A stretch of 64,000 nucleotides of DNA from Crossaster papposus (GCA_037893245.1 JBAIAA010000255.1:62001-126000), one strand, 5' to 3'. Counted from the first letter of the stretch, positions 33,729 to 44,814 are shown. The notes: generated by a model not told the origin, from the letters alone. Numbers and translations: made by a program.

Positions 33729-34423
33729 GGGCGGATTGCAATACCGCGGTCTTAGCCGGTCGGCTTAGCCAGCCCGATATAAGCCGGCTATCACGGTCTT
33801 GAATAAGACGCCAAACTTGCAATAATGCGGTCTTTACTATAAGCCTGCCTAGAGTAATGATTTACAAACAAACGCTCCATGGTTACGGCACGTACGGTGC
33901 TTGGCGCGCTTTGTAAATATTGCTTAATATACATTTTCCTTTTCAAAATCGTATTTGTAATGAAATCTTATTCATACCTGACACATCACCAGACACATTG
34001 TCGATAACGCCGGTAGCGTAGAAACGCAACGCACCTTAAATTAAAATTGCGAGATTGATCATCGAAGTAATCTGTATTTGCGATACAACTCAGTGAGTGT
34101 CGTCATATTTCTTTGAAGGGTTTAATCTGTCTCTGAAAATTCTCTCTCGACGCAGTGCTCTTTGTGCAAATCAACTAAAAAGCCATTATATTAAACGTCA
34201 CAGAAAAAAAATTATATGAATTATGATATGTAGGCCTATGATAAAAGTATTCCAACTAACGACTGTTTTAAGCCAGCCCAACCCAGGTTAAATATCTTAA
34301 GACTGTATTAACACTTAGACTGTGTAGTTGCAACGGTCTTACTTATAGACCGACTGACAGCCAGAGAAATAAGACCAGCTAATGCACATAGACTGCTTAA
34401 AGACTGCCTATTGTAATCCGCCC
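33729..34423. mobile_element. MITE with GGGCGGATT ends
   Basis: Left end GGGCGGATTGCAATACCG; right end read inward GGGCGGATTACAATAGGC (match 15 of 18). Subterminal words CAGTCTTAA/GCGGTCTTAGCC recur as TAAGACTG and AGACTGC throughout. 695 bp, non-coding. No clear target duplication; it abuts the next foldback with only 2 bp between. Confidence 0.65.
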
Positions 34424-35198
34424 GAGTAGACAGGGCCCAGACCAGGAAAAACTAAGGGTTTTTCCTGTCAAGGTTTTCTCAACGGTTTCATCATCCTGAA
34501 CCTCAACCATTTGATATTAGCTTGGGGGCCACCCTGATTTTTGCCCCTAATTCAAAATGGCCGCCAAAATCCAAAATGGCCGCTAAAATTTCATAAATTA
34601 CATAATATACTGCTAATTACGTTTAATATCAACGGTTTTTGTAGTGATTCTCTCATCTTGAATGTACACCCATTGAATTTAGCTCCAGAGCCACCCAGAA
34701 TTCGGCCTCAAATCCAAGATGGCCGCCAACATCTAAAATGGCTGTCAAAATTACCCTAATCAGGTTTATACTGATTCTTTTTTTTTCTGTCAGAGTTGTT
34801 TTCAGTGATTCCGCCATTCTAAGCCCAAGGCCTTTAGGATTAGTCTGGGAAATACCCAGGATTTATCGTCTAATCCAAGATGGCCGCCAAAATCTAAAAT
34901 GGCTGCCAAAATTACATAAAATATACTGCTAATTACGTTTAATATCAACGTTTTTTTGTGATTCTGTCATCTCAAGTTGAATGTACACCCATTGAATTTA
35001 GCTCCAGAGCCACCCAGAATTTGGCCTCAAATCCAAAATGGCCACCAAAATCTAAAATGGCTGTCAAAATTACCCTAATCAGGTTTATACTGCTTCTTGT
35101 TTTTTTCTGTCAGAGTTGTTTACAGTGATTCCGTCATTCTAAGCCCAAGGCCTTTAGGATTAGTCTGGGAAATACTCAAGATTTATCGTCTAATCCAA

Positions 35199-35579
35199 GA
35201 TGGCTGTCAAAATGGCTGTCAAAATGGCTGCCAAAATGGCTGCCAAAATGGCTGCCAAAATGGCTGCCAAAATGGCTGCCAAAATGGCTGCCAAAATGGC
35301 TGCCAAAATGGCTGCCAAAATGGCTGCCAAAATGGCTGCCAAAATGGCTGCCAAAATGGCTGCCAAAATGGCTGCCAAAATGGCTGCCAAAATGGCTGCC
35401 AAAATGGCTGCCAAAATGGCTGCCAAAATGGCTGCCAAAATGGCTGCCAAAATGGCTGCCAAAATGGCTGCCAAAATGGCTGCCAAAATGGCTGCCAAAA
35501 TGGCTGCCAAAATGGCTGCCAAAATGGCTGCCAAAATGGCTGCCAAAATGGCTGCCAAAATGGCTGCCAAAATGGCCAT
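35199..35579 (+). repeat. 12-bp minisatellite AAAATGGCTGCC
   Basis: 29 perfect consecutive copies of AAAATGGCTGCC from 35221 to 35568, with variant copies (AAAATGGCTGTC) before and AAAATGGCCATC after. Because 12 is a multiple of 3, all frames stay open, which produces long artificial reading frames of the type MAAK or NGCQ. The equivalent place in the opposite arm (38555-38630) has only about six degenerate copies, so the expansion is recent and one-sided. Confidence 0.95.
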
Positions 35580-37102
35580 CAAAAGCATCTTACTTAAATT
35601 TAAAGTACATCTTCATTTTGTCCTGTTAAAGCTCACTAAAGTTGGTTTCATTGTGGCGTCCTGAACCTAAGCCTTTTGAAATTTGTGGCTACCCAAGATT
35701 TGTCCGCCCAAATCCAAAATGGCTACCAAAATGACCTTAATCAGATTTAAACGGTCTCTTATGTATCCCCCATAATTTAGTAAAAGACCTGGCTCACCCA
35801 TGTATGCACATTATTTAGGAGAGGATAACTCAACTGTTCTAGGCTGATATGACCCCAAGGAACAACTTGGGATTTGTGCCAAAATATCTATCCGGGGCGA
35901 ACAGCCCGGAAATGACCACGCCCTGTTTAAAATGACCATGGTACTCCATTAACTGTCTTAGACACATAATTACGTTCTGTATAACATTAATATATAACAA
36001 CAAAGATTGTTTATCTAAGCCAAAACTTGTTTATCTAAGCCAAAGTCTGATCGCTCAGTATGACTTAAGACGCGCATAGACCACAAACACCATGCACTTA
36101 TTCTCTGTGAGAAAACGAACTAAGAGGACATGAAGTTGATTTGTGATCCAAATATTAATGCACAGTTAAGTATCTGTCCACCTGTCTCGCTAGTTTCGTA
36201 CGGACCAGTTGGCCAGTTGCTCTCGTTATATTGACGAACCAATAAATGAGCTTTATATTAACAAACGCGGTGACTGTGAAAGTAAAGCAGCCGTGCATAA
36301 CGCTTTGTATACAATTCGATAAATGTAATTATTTAGGTGGCATGCCCGTCTTATTTCACTCCTTTCCCTCCTTTCCCTGTTCAAGTTGAGTATTAAAAAA
36401 ACCTTTGTGAAAATGAACCGGGGTAGAGCCTGAAAGTTGACTGGTGGCGTGCGTACAAGACCCCTCAAATAAAATATTAATTTTAACATTATTTTTGGTA
36501 CAATGATTTCCTAATAAAATCACCCCTGGAAAATTGCTGCTAGCGCTATTATGTGAACGAATCCCTCGAATGAGTCTCAAGGACAGGTTTTTAGGTATTT
36601 GCTCTATCACTCAGGTTGACACCTTATAATGTACAGTTGTTGTTTGGGTGAAAGGGTTGACTGCTTCCCTTAATTTCTCTGGTGTATGACACTGTTAAAA
36701 GGTGTATTTAATCAAAAGTAATTCTGGCGACTGTGGTTGGGCCAAATATGGAAACTAAACAATTGCGCGACGCGGAAGAAAAATATCGCGCCAAAATTTG
36801 ACCTATCAATTTCGAAAATCTAAAATACATGTGGAATCGAAGCACTCGTACAAAAAGGAAAATTTATTAAATAATTTTGTGGCGATCATTGGATAAAAAC
36901 TTATCCCGTCTTTTGGGACACAATATTTCTTTCTCATAATCTTGAAGGACTTATTTTCCTTTACAAACGAATCTAAAGCGACCGTTGGTTGTTGAAAGAG
37001 TGCAAGCGCGGATCCACAAATCTTTTAGACGGGGGGCACACCCAAAACTGTAAAATGCGAGCACGAAGCTCGCATGTTACAGTAAACAAACAAACAGTTT
37101 TG

Positions 37103-37165
37103 TCCCCATTTCTTGTATTATTTGAAAGTAAAGAATGATTGTAGGCATCCAGCAAAATGATTTAC
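37103..37165. repeat. Kolobok-like MITE fragment
   Basis: A ~60-bp piece, TTTGAAAGTAAAGAATGATT to CATCCAGCAAAATG, matches the internal part of the 1039 and 15619 elements. It sits just before the HEEAD-family relic. Confidence 0.5.
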
Positions 37166-37239
37166 ACCTTCTTACAAAATCAAGGTTCACTTTCCTCTTC
37201 TTCCCCTCTCTCCAATCTTGATGCTGTCCTCTCTGTAAG

Positions 37240-37725
37240 TGTCAAAAGACATGGTGACTTTTGGTCATCTTCCATCAGCAAAACTGCTTTCCAGGCATTC
37301 TATGTTTAGTGGCTCACCACCAGATAACAAGACACCAAACATCTATACCTTGGTATATCACCAAAGGCATGGATTGTGTCAGCTGTGTGTGCTTCGTCAT
37401 TCCTTCGGCTCAACTGCACACACGAGGAAGCTGATGACAGGATTATGTTCCATGTGCAGGACATTCTAAGTCACCGGACAGGCCCTACAACGCTGACGCT
37501 GTCATCAGGTGACACAGATGTGTCATTAGGTCAATTTGAGAGATCTTGGCCTCCAAGAGTTCTGGCTCATCCACAACTCAAGAGTGAAAAGATCAATATT
37601 ACCACTCCACGATATCTGCATAACGCTGGGAGATGATCTCACAAAGTACTGTACTTGCATCTCAGATGGCTTATCGAGTACTTTTTGTGGCCGTTTTAAG
37701 GGTGAAATCGTCTTAATTCATTAGT
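37240..37725 (+). pseudogene. Transposon-type protein relic (HEEAD...DTDV family)
   Basis: Inside the loop of the 34.4-39.7 kb foldback. Seen: THEEADDRIMFHVQDIL at about 37415-37465, then LTLSSGDTDV at about 37492-37521, and after a frame change FWLIHNSRVKRSILPLHDI and ITLGDDLTK (37566-37650). I recognise the pattern SHEEADTR(x)nLH...DTDV...HE(I/A)...LG from many uncharacterised, multicopy proteins in invertebrate and fish genomes, which lie in mobile elements. Acidic D/E residues are spaced as in nuclease-like folds, but that function is a guess. The frame change and the loss of the downstream AL-HAL-GCD part make this a relic. Confidence 0.55.
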
Positions 37726-39687
37726 CCCCGAGATTGTGATCTCAAAACCAGAAGGTGAGTTGCTTGGATCCATTGTTGCAAGTACTGAAAATGCAAGGGA
37801 GGTGATTGTTGTAAGAACTTATCACTGAATTAACACTGCTCATAATTCTCATAGCTGGACTCTGTTGTGTTACTTTATAATAATTAAATGCTTGTTTTCT
37901 TTCTTAAAACAAAATACGTTGTATTGTTTAAATTCCGAATTGTCAGTTAAGCTCTAGTAGATGACACAAATGTTGTAACTTTGCTCTAAGTTTGGAAAGT
38001 TTAATTAATAAATATATATGGAAATTCCCGGTGTATGTATTTATTTGTATGGTAATAAGTTGACCGAACGGCTTTTAGAAATGTTCTTGTAAAAATCCAA
38101 TGAACATCTTGAGCACATCAGAAAATGTCTAGCTCCAACGGTTTAGAAGATACAGCTATGTCGGAAGTAGCACTTTCGATACAAAGGGCGTGGTCATATA
38201 AAAAGGGCATGGTCATTTTAAAAAGGGCGTGGTCATTTCTTGCCTGTTCGCACCGGACAGAGATTTTGGCACACATCCCAAGTTGTTCATTGGGGTCATA
38301 TCAGCCCAGAACAGTTGAGTTATCCTCTCCTAAATAATGTGCATACATATATATACATATATGGGGGATAAATAAGAGACCGTTTAAATCTGATTAAGGT
38401 CATTTTGGTAGCCATTTTGGATTTGGGCGGACAAATCGTGGGTAGCCACAAGTTAATTAAACCACAAGGTTTAGAAAGCCACAATAAAACCAACTTTAGT
38501 GAACTTTAACAGGACAAAACGAAGATGTACTTTAAATTTAAGTAAGGTGCTTTTGATGGCCATTTTGGCAGCCATTTTGGCAGCCCTCTTGGCAGCCCTT
38601 TTGACAGCCCTTTTGACAGCCATCTTGGATTAGACGATAAATCTTGGGTATTCCCCAGACTAATCTTAAGGCCTTGGGATTAGAATGACGGAATCCGGCA
38701 CTGAAAAAACTCTGACAAAAAAAAAATAGAAGCAGTATAAACCTGAATAGGGTAATTTTGGCAGCCATCTTGGATTTGAGGCCAAATTCTGGGTGGCTCT
38801 GGAGCTAAATTCAATGGGTGTACATTCAAGATGACAGAATCACACACAAAACTGTTGATATTAAACGTAATTAGCAGTATATTTTATGTAGTTTGGCAGC
38901 TATTTCAGATTTTGGCGGCCATCTTGGATTTGAGTTCAAATTCTGGGTGGCTCTGGGGCTAAATTCAATGGGTGTACATTCAAGATGACAGAATCACACA
39001 AAAAACGTTAATATTAAACGTAATTAGCAGTATCTATGTATTTTATGTAATTTTGGCAGCCATTTTAGATTTTGGAGGCCGTCTTGGATTTGAAGCCAAA
39101 TTCTGGGTGGCTCTGGAGCTAAATTCAATGGGTGTACATTCAAGATGACAGAATCACACACAAAACCGTTGATATTAAACGTAATTAGCAGTAGATTTTA
39201 TGTAGTTTTGGCAGCCATTTCAGATTTTGGCGGCCATCTTGGATTTGAGTTCAAATTCTGGGTGGCTCTGGAGCCAAATTTAATAGGTGTACATTCAAAA
39301 TGACAGAATCACACACAAAAAACGTTGATATTAAACGTAATTAGCAGTATCTATGTATTTTATGTAATTTTGGCAGCCATTTTAGATGTTGGCGGCCATC
39401 TTGGATTTGAGGCCAAATTCTGGGTGGCTCTGGAGCTAAATTCAATGGGTGTACATTCAAGATGACAGAATCACTAAAAAAAAACGTTGATATTAAACGT
39501 AATTAGCAGTATATACGTAATTTATGTAATTTTAGCGGCCATTTTGGATTTTGGCGGCCATTTTGAACTAGGGGCAAAAATCAGGGTGGCCCCCAAGCTA
39601 ATATCAAATTGTTGAGGTTCAGGATGAAGAAACCGTTGAGAAAACCTTGACAGGAAAAACCCTTAGTTTTTCCTGGGCCCTGTCTAC

Positions 39688-40244
39688 AGGATCGGCCGCG
39701 GAATGCGTATAATTAGGCAGTGTTTTGAGATGCCCGGAACAGTTGAACCGGCCAGATATTTATTTTACTCATTCACTTACCCCAGGCAGCATAGTACCCC
39801 TGCGGTAAGACTCAGTGACGTTGGATATAAGAAGTGGTGAATCCTTTTTTTTTAGTTTCACATATTCATCGATGATCTTAAAGAGGAAAACAAAGGCATT
39901 GGAGCAGTTTATTTGTATCAATTTGAGCCGGATGGACCACAAGAAGAGGGCCGTGATCACTAGGTTCTAGATCGGCAACGCTGGCTCGATCGAGCCGATA
40001 TCAACCCGATACGCAATCCAACTGAAGACTCAAAATGATTGTTAGACGACAGAGCATTGTCGACCTATTTAGTAACATGTTTTTTGTTTTTCCCGAGGAG
40101 CCTGTAGTAGACCTTTTAGTATTTTCTTTTGTTCCATTAAACCACCCAGGCGGCCCTCATGCATTCCTTTCGTTACGCAACGCCAGGTGCGTTTCTCTGA
40201 CTCCACTCACGCACGTGTATATAAAAGTTGATGCACACACACTC
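39688..40244 (-). other. Intergenic with a possible exon
   Basis: On the minus strand 39783-39960 is open for about 60 codons and ends CTGCCTGGG|GTAAGTG, a consensus donor (around 39782), after SNVTESYRRGTMLPG. There is no clear acceptor and no family match, so I do not call a gene. A TATATAAAAG box lies on plus at about 40219, 26 bp before the palindrome at 40245. Confidence 0.25.
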
Positions 40245-41449
40245 CACCGCCGTTTCTTAAGCGACATACAGTTGTGCGCATGTGTCATTTTCAAATCTAG
40301 ATTAAATAAAATGCATTATTCATGAGCGGTGACCCGCGACAGAGGGACGATAAAAAAACGGAAATTACCAATGAATACTAACATTAGGGGCTTTTCAATT
40401 TTCATCAGTTTATTTATAAGAATATTCGTGATTTAATAAACCCCCAAAACCAAACAAAATTGGTATGACGAGCGCAAAATTTAAACTGAAATACAGACGC
40501 TCCGTTTCGTTAGGCATTAAGGGAAAGGATGGTTTTCAGGACAAATTTGACAGTGAAGATGACTTTTTCCAAACTCAAAAAATTGTTTGTATAAAAAATC
40601 AGATTGTGATCTCTTTGAATCATGTGTTTTCGAAAGAGCAAACCCAGCAAGTGATAAACAAAACTAGGTTTGAATATTTAGTTTTGTCCATCTTTAACGG
40701 AGTTTTCTGCAAGCGACATTGCAGCCTAGTATGATACCCGTGTAAATAAGTCTCGTATATTGTTTAAGGACACGTTTGGGAATACGCGGTTCTAGATTTC
40801 GAACCAGAGTGGGCAAATATCAGGCTGAATACTGTTTACAATTTTTAATTTGCCGCGTATTCGGCCCGAGATTTGCCAACTTGGATTCGAAATCTAGAAC
40901 CGCGTATTCCCAAACGATATGCGTATTCCCATTTGGACGGGTATCATGCTAAACCGCAATGTCGCGTTGCGGAAAACTCCGTTCAAGATGGAAACAACTA
41001 AATATTCAAACCTAGTTTTGTTTATCACTAATTTGCTGGGTTTGCTCTTTCGAAAACACCTGATTCAAAGAGATCACAATCTGCTTTTTTATACAAACCA
41101 TTTTTTGAGTTTGGAAAAAGTCATCTTCACTGTTAAATTTGTCCTGAAAACCATCCTTTCCTTAATGACTAACAAAACGGAGCGTCTGTATTTAAGTTTA
41201 AATTTTGCGCTTGTCATTCCAATTTTGTTTGGTTTTGGGGGTTTATTAAATCACGGATATTCTTATGAATGAACTCATCAAAAAAACCAAAAAAACCTAA
41301 TGTCAGTATTCATCGGTAATTTCCGTTTTTTGATCGTCCCTCTGTCGCGGGTCACCGCTCATGAATAATGCATTTTATTTAATCTAGATTTGAAAATGGC
41401 ACATGCGCACAACTGTATGTCGCTATACACAATGGCAGAAACAGCGGTG
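40245..41449. mobile_element. 1.2-kb palindrome (foldback element)
   Basis: Left arm 40245-40801 and right arm 40886-41449 are inverted copies; the inner ends are TTTGGGAATACGCGGTTCTA and its complement, around an 84-bp loop. The outer limit is approximate (CACCGC(C/T)GTTTCT). The arms differ at a few percent of positions by eye, mostly transitions. Mirror-image open frames at 40465-40734 and 40919-41272 are therefore not independent and match no family. A TATA-like box lies just outside the left arm. Confidence 0.85.
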
Positions 41450-41890
41450 ACTCCCTCGCTCACTTATATCTGTTCGACTCCTGGATGAGGCAGCAGTTTT
41501 AACCAGTACCAGAGTGTATGTATAATAATTGCCACCTATCGCTCTTATCTTTTAGAGATGACAATTCCGCACTTAAATTATTCTCTTAGGACTCCTAATG
41601 TGGTGTGCTGTTCGGAAGTAGCTGCCAATAGGCACACCGCAGTTGCAAGCACATTGATTAGATCATAGACAGAAGTGCAGAATAATTGTTTTGGCACTAG
41701 GTATTGCCCTCTTATTATTGACTTACAAAAGGCAAAGTAGCCAGATTTCCATTTAGTCTTTATCACAATTCATTAATAGCAAAGAACACGCTGCTAAATT
41801 GGTGACCTCAACGTTTGAATAAATTTGCGAATTTTAGTTTCATCCATCGAATAAACAAATCCTCGACCAGAGTCTTGTTCATTAAATCTT

Positions 41891-42527
41891 GATTTTGTTA
41901 TTATTCGAGGTGCCACCATTGACGATCTTATTATACCTACACTAGCACAATTACGTAGTTATAGTGCCTCTGATTTTATCATAATTAAATTAGCTGCTGG
42001 TATTAACGACCTAACACATTTTGTCAGAGCACCCCATTCTAGTGCTAAAGTTTTGCAAAAGTCAGACCTTTTTTTGACGGTTTATTCGCTAAGTTCAATC
42101 GTTTCAAGCGACAGGTTTTAGCTAGCAGACCCACAACGGCAATAATTCCATCATAACCTTTCCGCCTGCTTCATTTGCTAGGTTTCAAGCCACTAAGCAT
42201 TTGTCTTCTCCAATCTTGACAGAAAGAAAACTGAAGCACAATCAAAACCAGCTTGGTGTTTTGTTAGACCAGGCGAATGCACGCATCAGATCATTCAACG
42301 CTGAATTGCAATTCGGTATTAGCACTCGTACACTTTCATGGCACACTTTAGTTAGAAAGCCAAGCAAGCGTAAAAATAGGTCTAGTCATTATACATCATT
42401 ACGCAACGATTTTTCCAAATTGGATGACGACCTGCATGCTAAATCAACGCTGAAAAGAAAGTGGTACAATGAGCTATTGAAATCCTTTGAAATAGATACT
42501 CGAGCCTTACAACAGCAGTTGGATTAA
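41891..42527 (+). pseudogene. SGNH-like upstream ORF of gypsy element 2
   Basis: Two reading frames join in sense. The first reads DFVIIRGATIDDLIIPTL and SDFIIIKLAAGINDLTHF (41891-42030). After stops and a frame change the second reads FARFQATKHLSSPILTERKL and on to FGISTRTLSWHTLVRK and RKWYNELLKSFEI, ending at 42525. The order (I/V)IRG-T...D-II-K-A-GINDLT, then N...FN...H...D-LH...(K/R)W resembles SGNH-hydrolase-like ORFs. Known: SGNH/esterase-like domains occur in CR1 ORF1 and in Ngaro elements. The catalytic Ser is not identified. It ends 48 bp before the gag start; it may belong to this element or be a nested remnant. Confidence 0.4.
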
Positions 42528-42574
42528 ATCTAACGACATTTATTTTGTTGTCATCTAATCAGTAAATTTACAGT

Positions 42575-43100
42575 ATGGCTGAGGGTGAGGACAAGCCACC
42601 GTATCCACAATTCGCGGTTAGTTTAAAGCTATCGCCATTCTGGCCGAATGACGCGAATTTGGTTCGCGCAAGTAGAAGCGCAGTTTATAACACGACACAT
42701 AACGCATCAGCAAACTAAGCATGCATACGTAGTCTCTGCTCTGCAGCCCGAAATTGCCCTTGAAGTACGTGACCTACTTCAAGGATGCCCAGGCGAAGAC
42801 CCTTATGATAAATTAAAGGAGGAACTAATACGGCGCCAGTAGAACCGGCACACTCTGAAACCAGTGAGCTGCGTAAAATGATATAACATTTGACAACAAA
42901 AGTTGAAGCATTGTCCAACAAAAAGCGAAGTAGCCGTCCCAGTCGAAAGCGCGATGGTGACGCACGTCGCAAGCGATCCCCAACGCCCAATGACCACCAA
43001 GGTGATTAATGCTGGTACCATTGGCGTTATGGAGATAAAGCCCACAAATGTACTCAACCCTGTACTTACAGTAAGAGCAAACAAGAAAACAACAACGCCA
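42575..43100 (+). pseudogene. gag: gypsy gag relic (element 2)
   Basis: Starts MAEGEDKPPYPQFAVSLKLS at 42575, then LSPFWPND; a one-base frame slip near 42658 moves to the frame with FAQVEAQF, HAYVVSALQPEIALEVRDLL and DPYDKLKEELIRRQ, ending in TAG at 42841. The pattern PPFW...WFAQ(V/A)EAQF...VV(S/A)(S/A)L...EV-D(L/I) is characteristic of a well-known invertebrate gypsy Gag group. The middle of gag is deleted. A knuckle of the form CWYHWRYGDKAHKC is seen in another frame near 43010-43055. Dead copy. Confidence 0.85.
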
Positions 43101-43179
43101 GCAATTAAGTACGGCGCAATTGTCTGGCCATTATAGACCATGTCGTCGTATTAGCGTCAAAGATAAATCGACTGGCATA

Positions 43180-44545
43180 ATTTTTAATTGATACTGGGGC
43201 AGATTTAAGCGTTTTTCCAGTTACGGCTAAAGAGAAAAATTGCCTTTTTCAGTGCACTTTGGCAAGCGGCAAACAAAACACCAATTAAAACTTATGGTGA
43301 GAGATCACTTACATTTAGATGGATGTTTACCCTTGCTGGCGTGAGTCAACCTATTTTTGGCGCAGATTTCTAAACCAATTTTCGTTACTGGTTGAGATAA
43401 AAAACTGTAGGCTAGTTGACTCAACAACCTCACTTTCAATCCCAGGTTTTTATTCTTCAACGCCTAGCCTATACACTAAGTCCATCGTTCAGTATCGATA
43501 CCAGTTTATCCAAATTTCATGCATTACTTGGCTAATACCCAAACCTTTAACCACAATACAATTCCGCGGCCGCCAAACACGCCGTTACGCATCACATTTG
43601 TACCAATGGACCACCAGTCAATTCTCGTCCACGACACTTAGCAGCGGATCGTTTAAAATAGCAAAGCAGGAATTTGATCATATGCTTCAACTAGGAATTA
43701 TTAGATCATCACAGAGCAGTTACGCAACACCCTTACACATGGTTCCAAAAGAATCTGGAGATTGGTGTCCCTGCCGCGATTACCGTGCATTTAATAAAGT
43801 AACTATTCCTGATCGTTATCCAATTCCTCACATCCATGATTCTGCACTGCAACTTTAAACGGAAAAACTATATTTTCCAAGATTGACCTAGCGAGAGCAT
43901 ATCATCAAATTCCTATAGCGCCTAGCGACATTCACAAAACGGCTAGTATAACTCAAATTGGCCTATTCGAATTTGTAAAGATGTCGTTTGGTTTGAGAAA
44001 TGCAGCGCAAACAATCTAGCGCTTTATTGACCAAGTTCTGCGCGGGCTTCCTTTTGTTTATGCGTACATCAATGACTTACTAGTAGCCAGTAGTTCTCAT
44101 GAAGAACATTGTTCTCACCTGAAACAACTTTATCAGCGGTTAGATGAATATGGTATAGTTATAAACTCAAGCAACTGTGTTTTTGGGCGTCGATGATGTA
44201 GAGTTTTTATGACACTTTTTCAGTACAGATTGCATTGCTCCATTGCAGAAAAAGCTTCAAGACTATGCAGATTTTCCTGTTCCATGTTTCCTTCGTCAAC
44301 TCAGACGATACTTAGGATTTGTGACTTTCTATCGACGATTTATTCCATCATGTGCTCATATTATGCAGCCACTCACGGATATCCTAAAGCAAAAAAAGAA
44401 AAACACTTCTAAAAAGTCGCCTATTAGTCTAGGGGAAACTGAACTTAGAGCCTTTAATCAAAGTAGGGCAGCATTAGCCCAAGCTATTTTACTAACTCAC
44501 CCGCGCACCAATGCTCCGTTAAGTCTAATGACGGATGCATCCAAT
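43180..44545 (+). pseudogene. pol: gypsy pol relic: protease, RT, start of RNase H
   Basis: Protease: LIDTGADLSVFP at about 43186-43221, the aspartic-protease active site. Reverse transcriptase: [20 protein letters not shown], then [11 protein letters not shown] and [19 protein letters not shown] (43670-43840); a stop after LQL; then [18 protein letters not shown] (motif A Asp, 43870-43920), [17 protein letters not shown] (near 43968-44020), and YINDLLVAS at 44065-44091. The third position of the YIDD catalytic site is Asn. Downstream RYLGFVTFYRRFIPSCAHI (44308-44360) and LSLMTDASN (44520-44546), where RNase H begins. Several frame changes and stops. Not functional. Confidence 0.85.
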
Positions 44546-44814
44546 GTTAAGCGCATACGAACCACTGCATGCACCCCGTAGCTAATGGATTGGTGGAAAG
44601 ATTTCACCGACAATTACAAGCATCCGTCAAGGCATTAGATAACCCGATTCACTGGGTAGATAATTTGCCATTAATCCTATTAGATATCCGCACTACACAT
44701 AAGGCAGATTTGCATTGTAGTTCTGCAGAAATGGTTTTTGGTACTACTCTTCGCCTTCCTGGTGAATTAATCACAATTTCAGAAGATGTGGAGATAGGGC
44801 AGGGGTTGGATTGA
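44546..44814 (+). pseudogene. gypsy integrase C-terminal fragment (element 2)
   Basis: RIRTTACTPVANGLVERFHR, then LQASVKALDNPIHWVDNLP, ILLDIRTTH and AEMVFGTTLRLPGELI, ending at 44812. The pattern T(A/S)-(H/T)P-(A/S)NG-VER-H(R/K)-L...W is the end of the integrase catalytic core, including the Glu of DDE (in LVERFHR). It is fused in frame to the RNase H start by an internal deletion at about 44545. Confidence 0.85.

Larger units (their letters stand above)
34426..39687. mobile_element. 5.26-kb foldback transposon with minisatellite arms
   Basis: Seen: arms 34426-~35960 and ~38150-39687 are inverted copies. Outermost bases are GTAGACAGGGCCCAG and its complement; next inside comes GGAAAAACTAAGGGTTTTTC. 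Each arm carries tandem ~155-163 bp units that contain GCTAATTACGTTTAATATCA and TGGGTGGCTCTGGAGCTAAA: about five in the right arm (38770, 38926, 39088, 39240, 39403) and about two to three in the left. The left arm also carries a pure 12-bp minisatellite. The ~2.2-kb loop is not palindromic and holds a broken gene. No target duplication could be found because the left end abuts another MITE. Confidence 0.85.

Noticed and set aside
35097-35664. Long open frames on both strands with MAAK, NGCQ or ILAA repeats
   Set aside because: They are the 12-bp minisatellite translated; any multiple-of-3 array without stops gives this. No start context or domain supports a protein.
40465-41272. Two related frames of ~90 and ~117 codons in the 40-41 kb palindrome
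   Set aside because: They are mirror images in opposite arms, so their similarity is not evidence of coding; no known domain.
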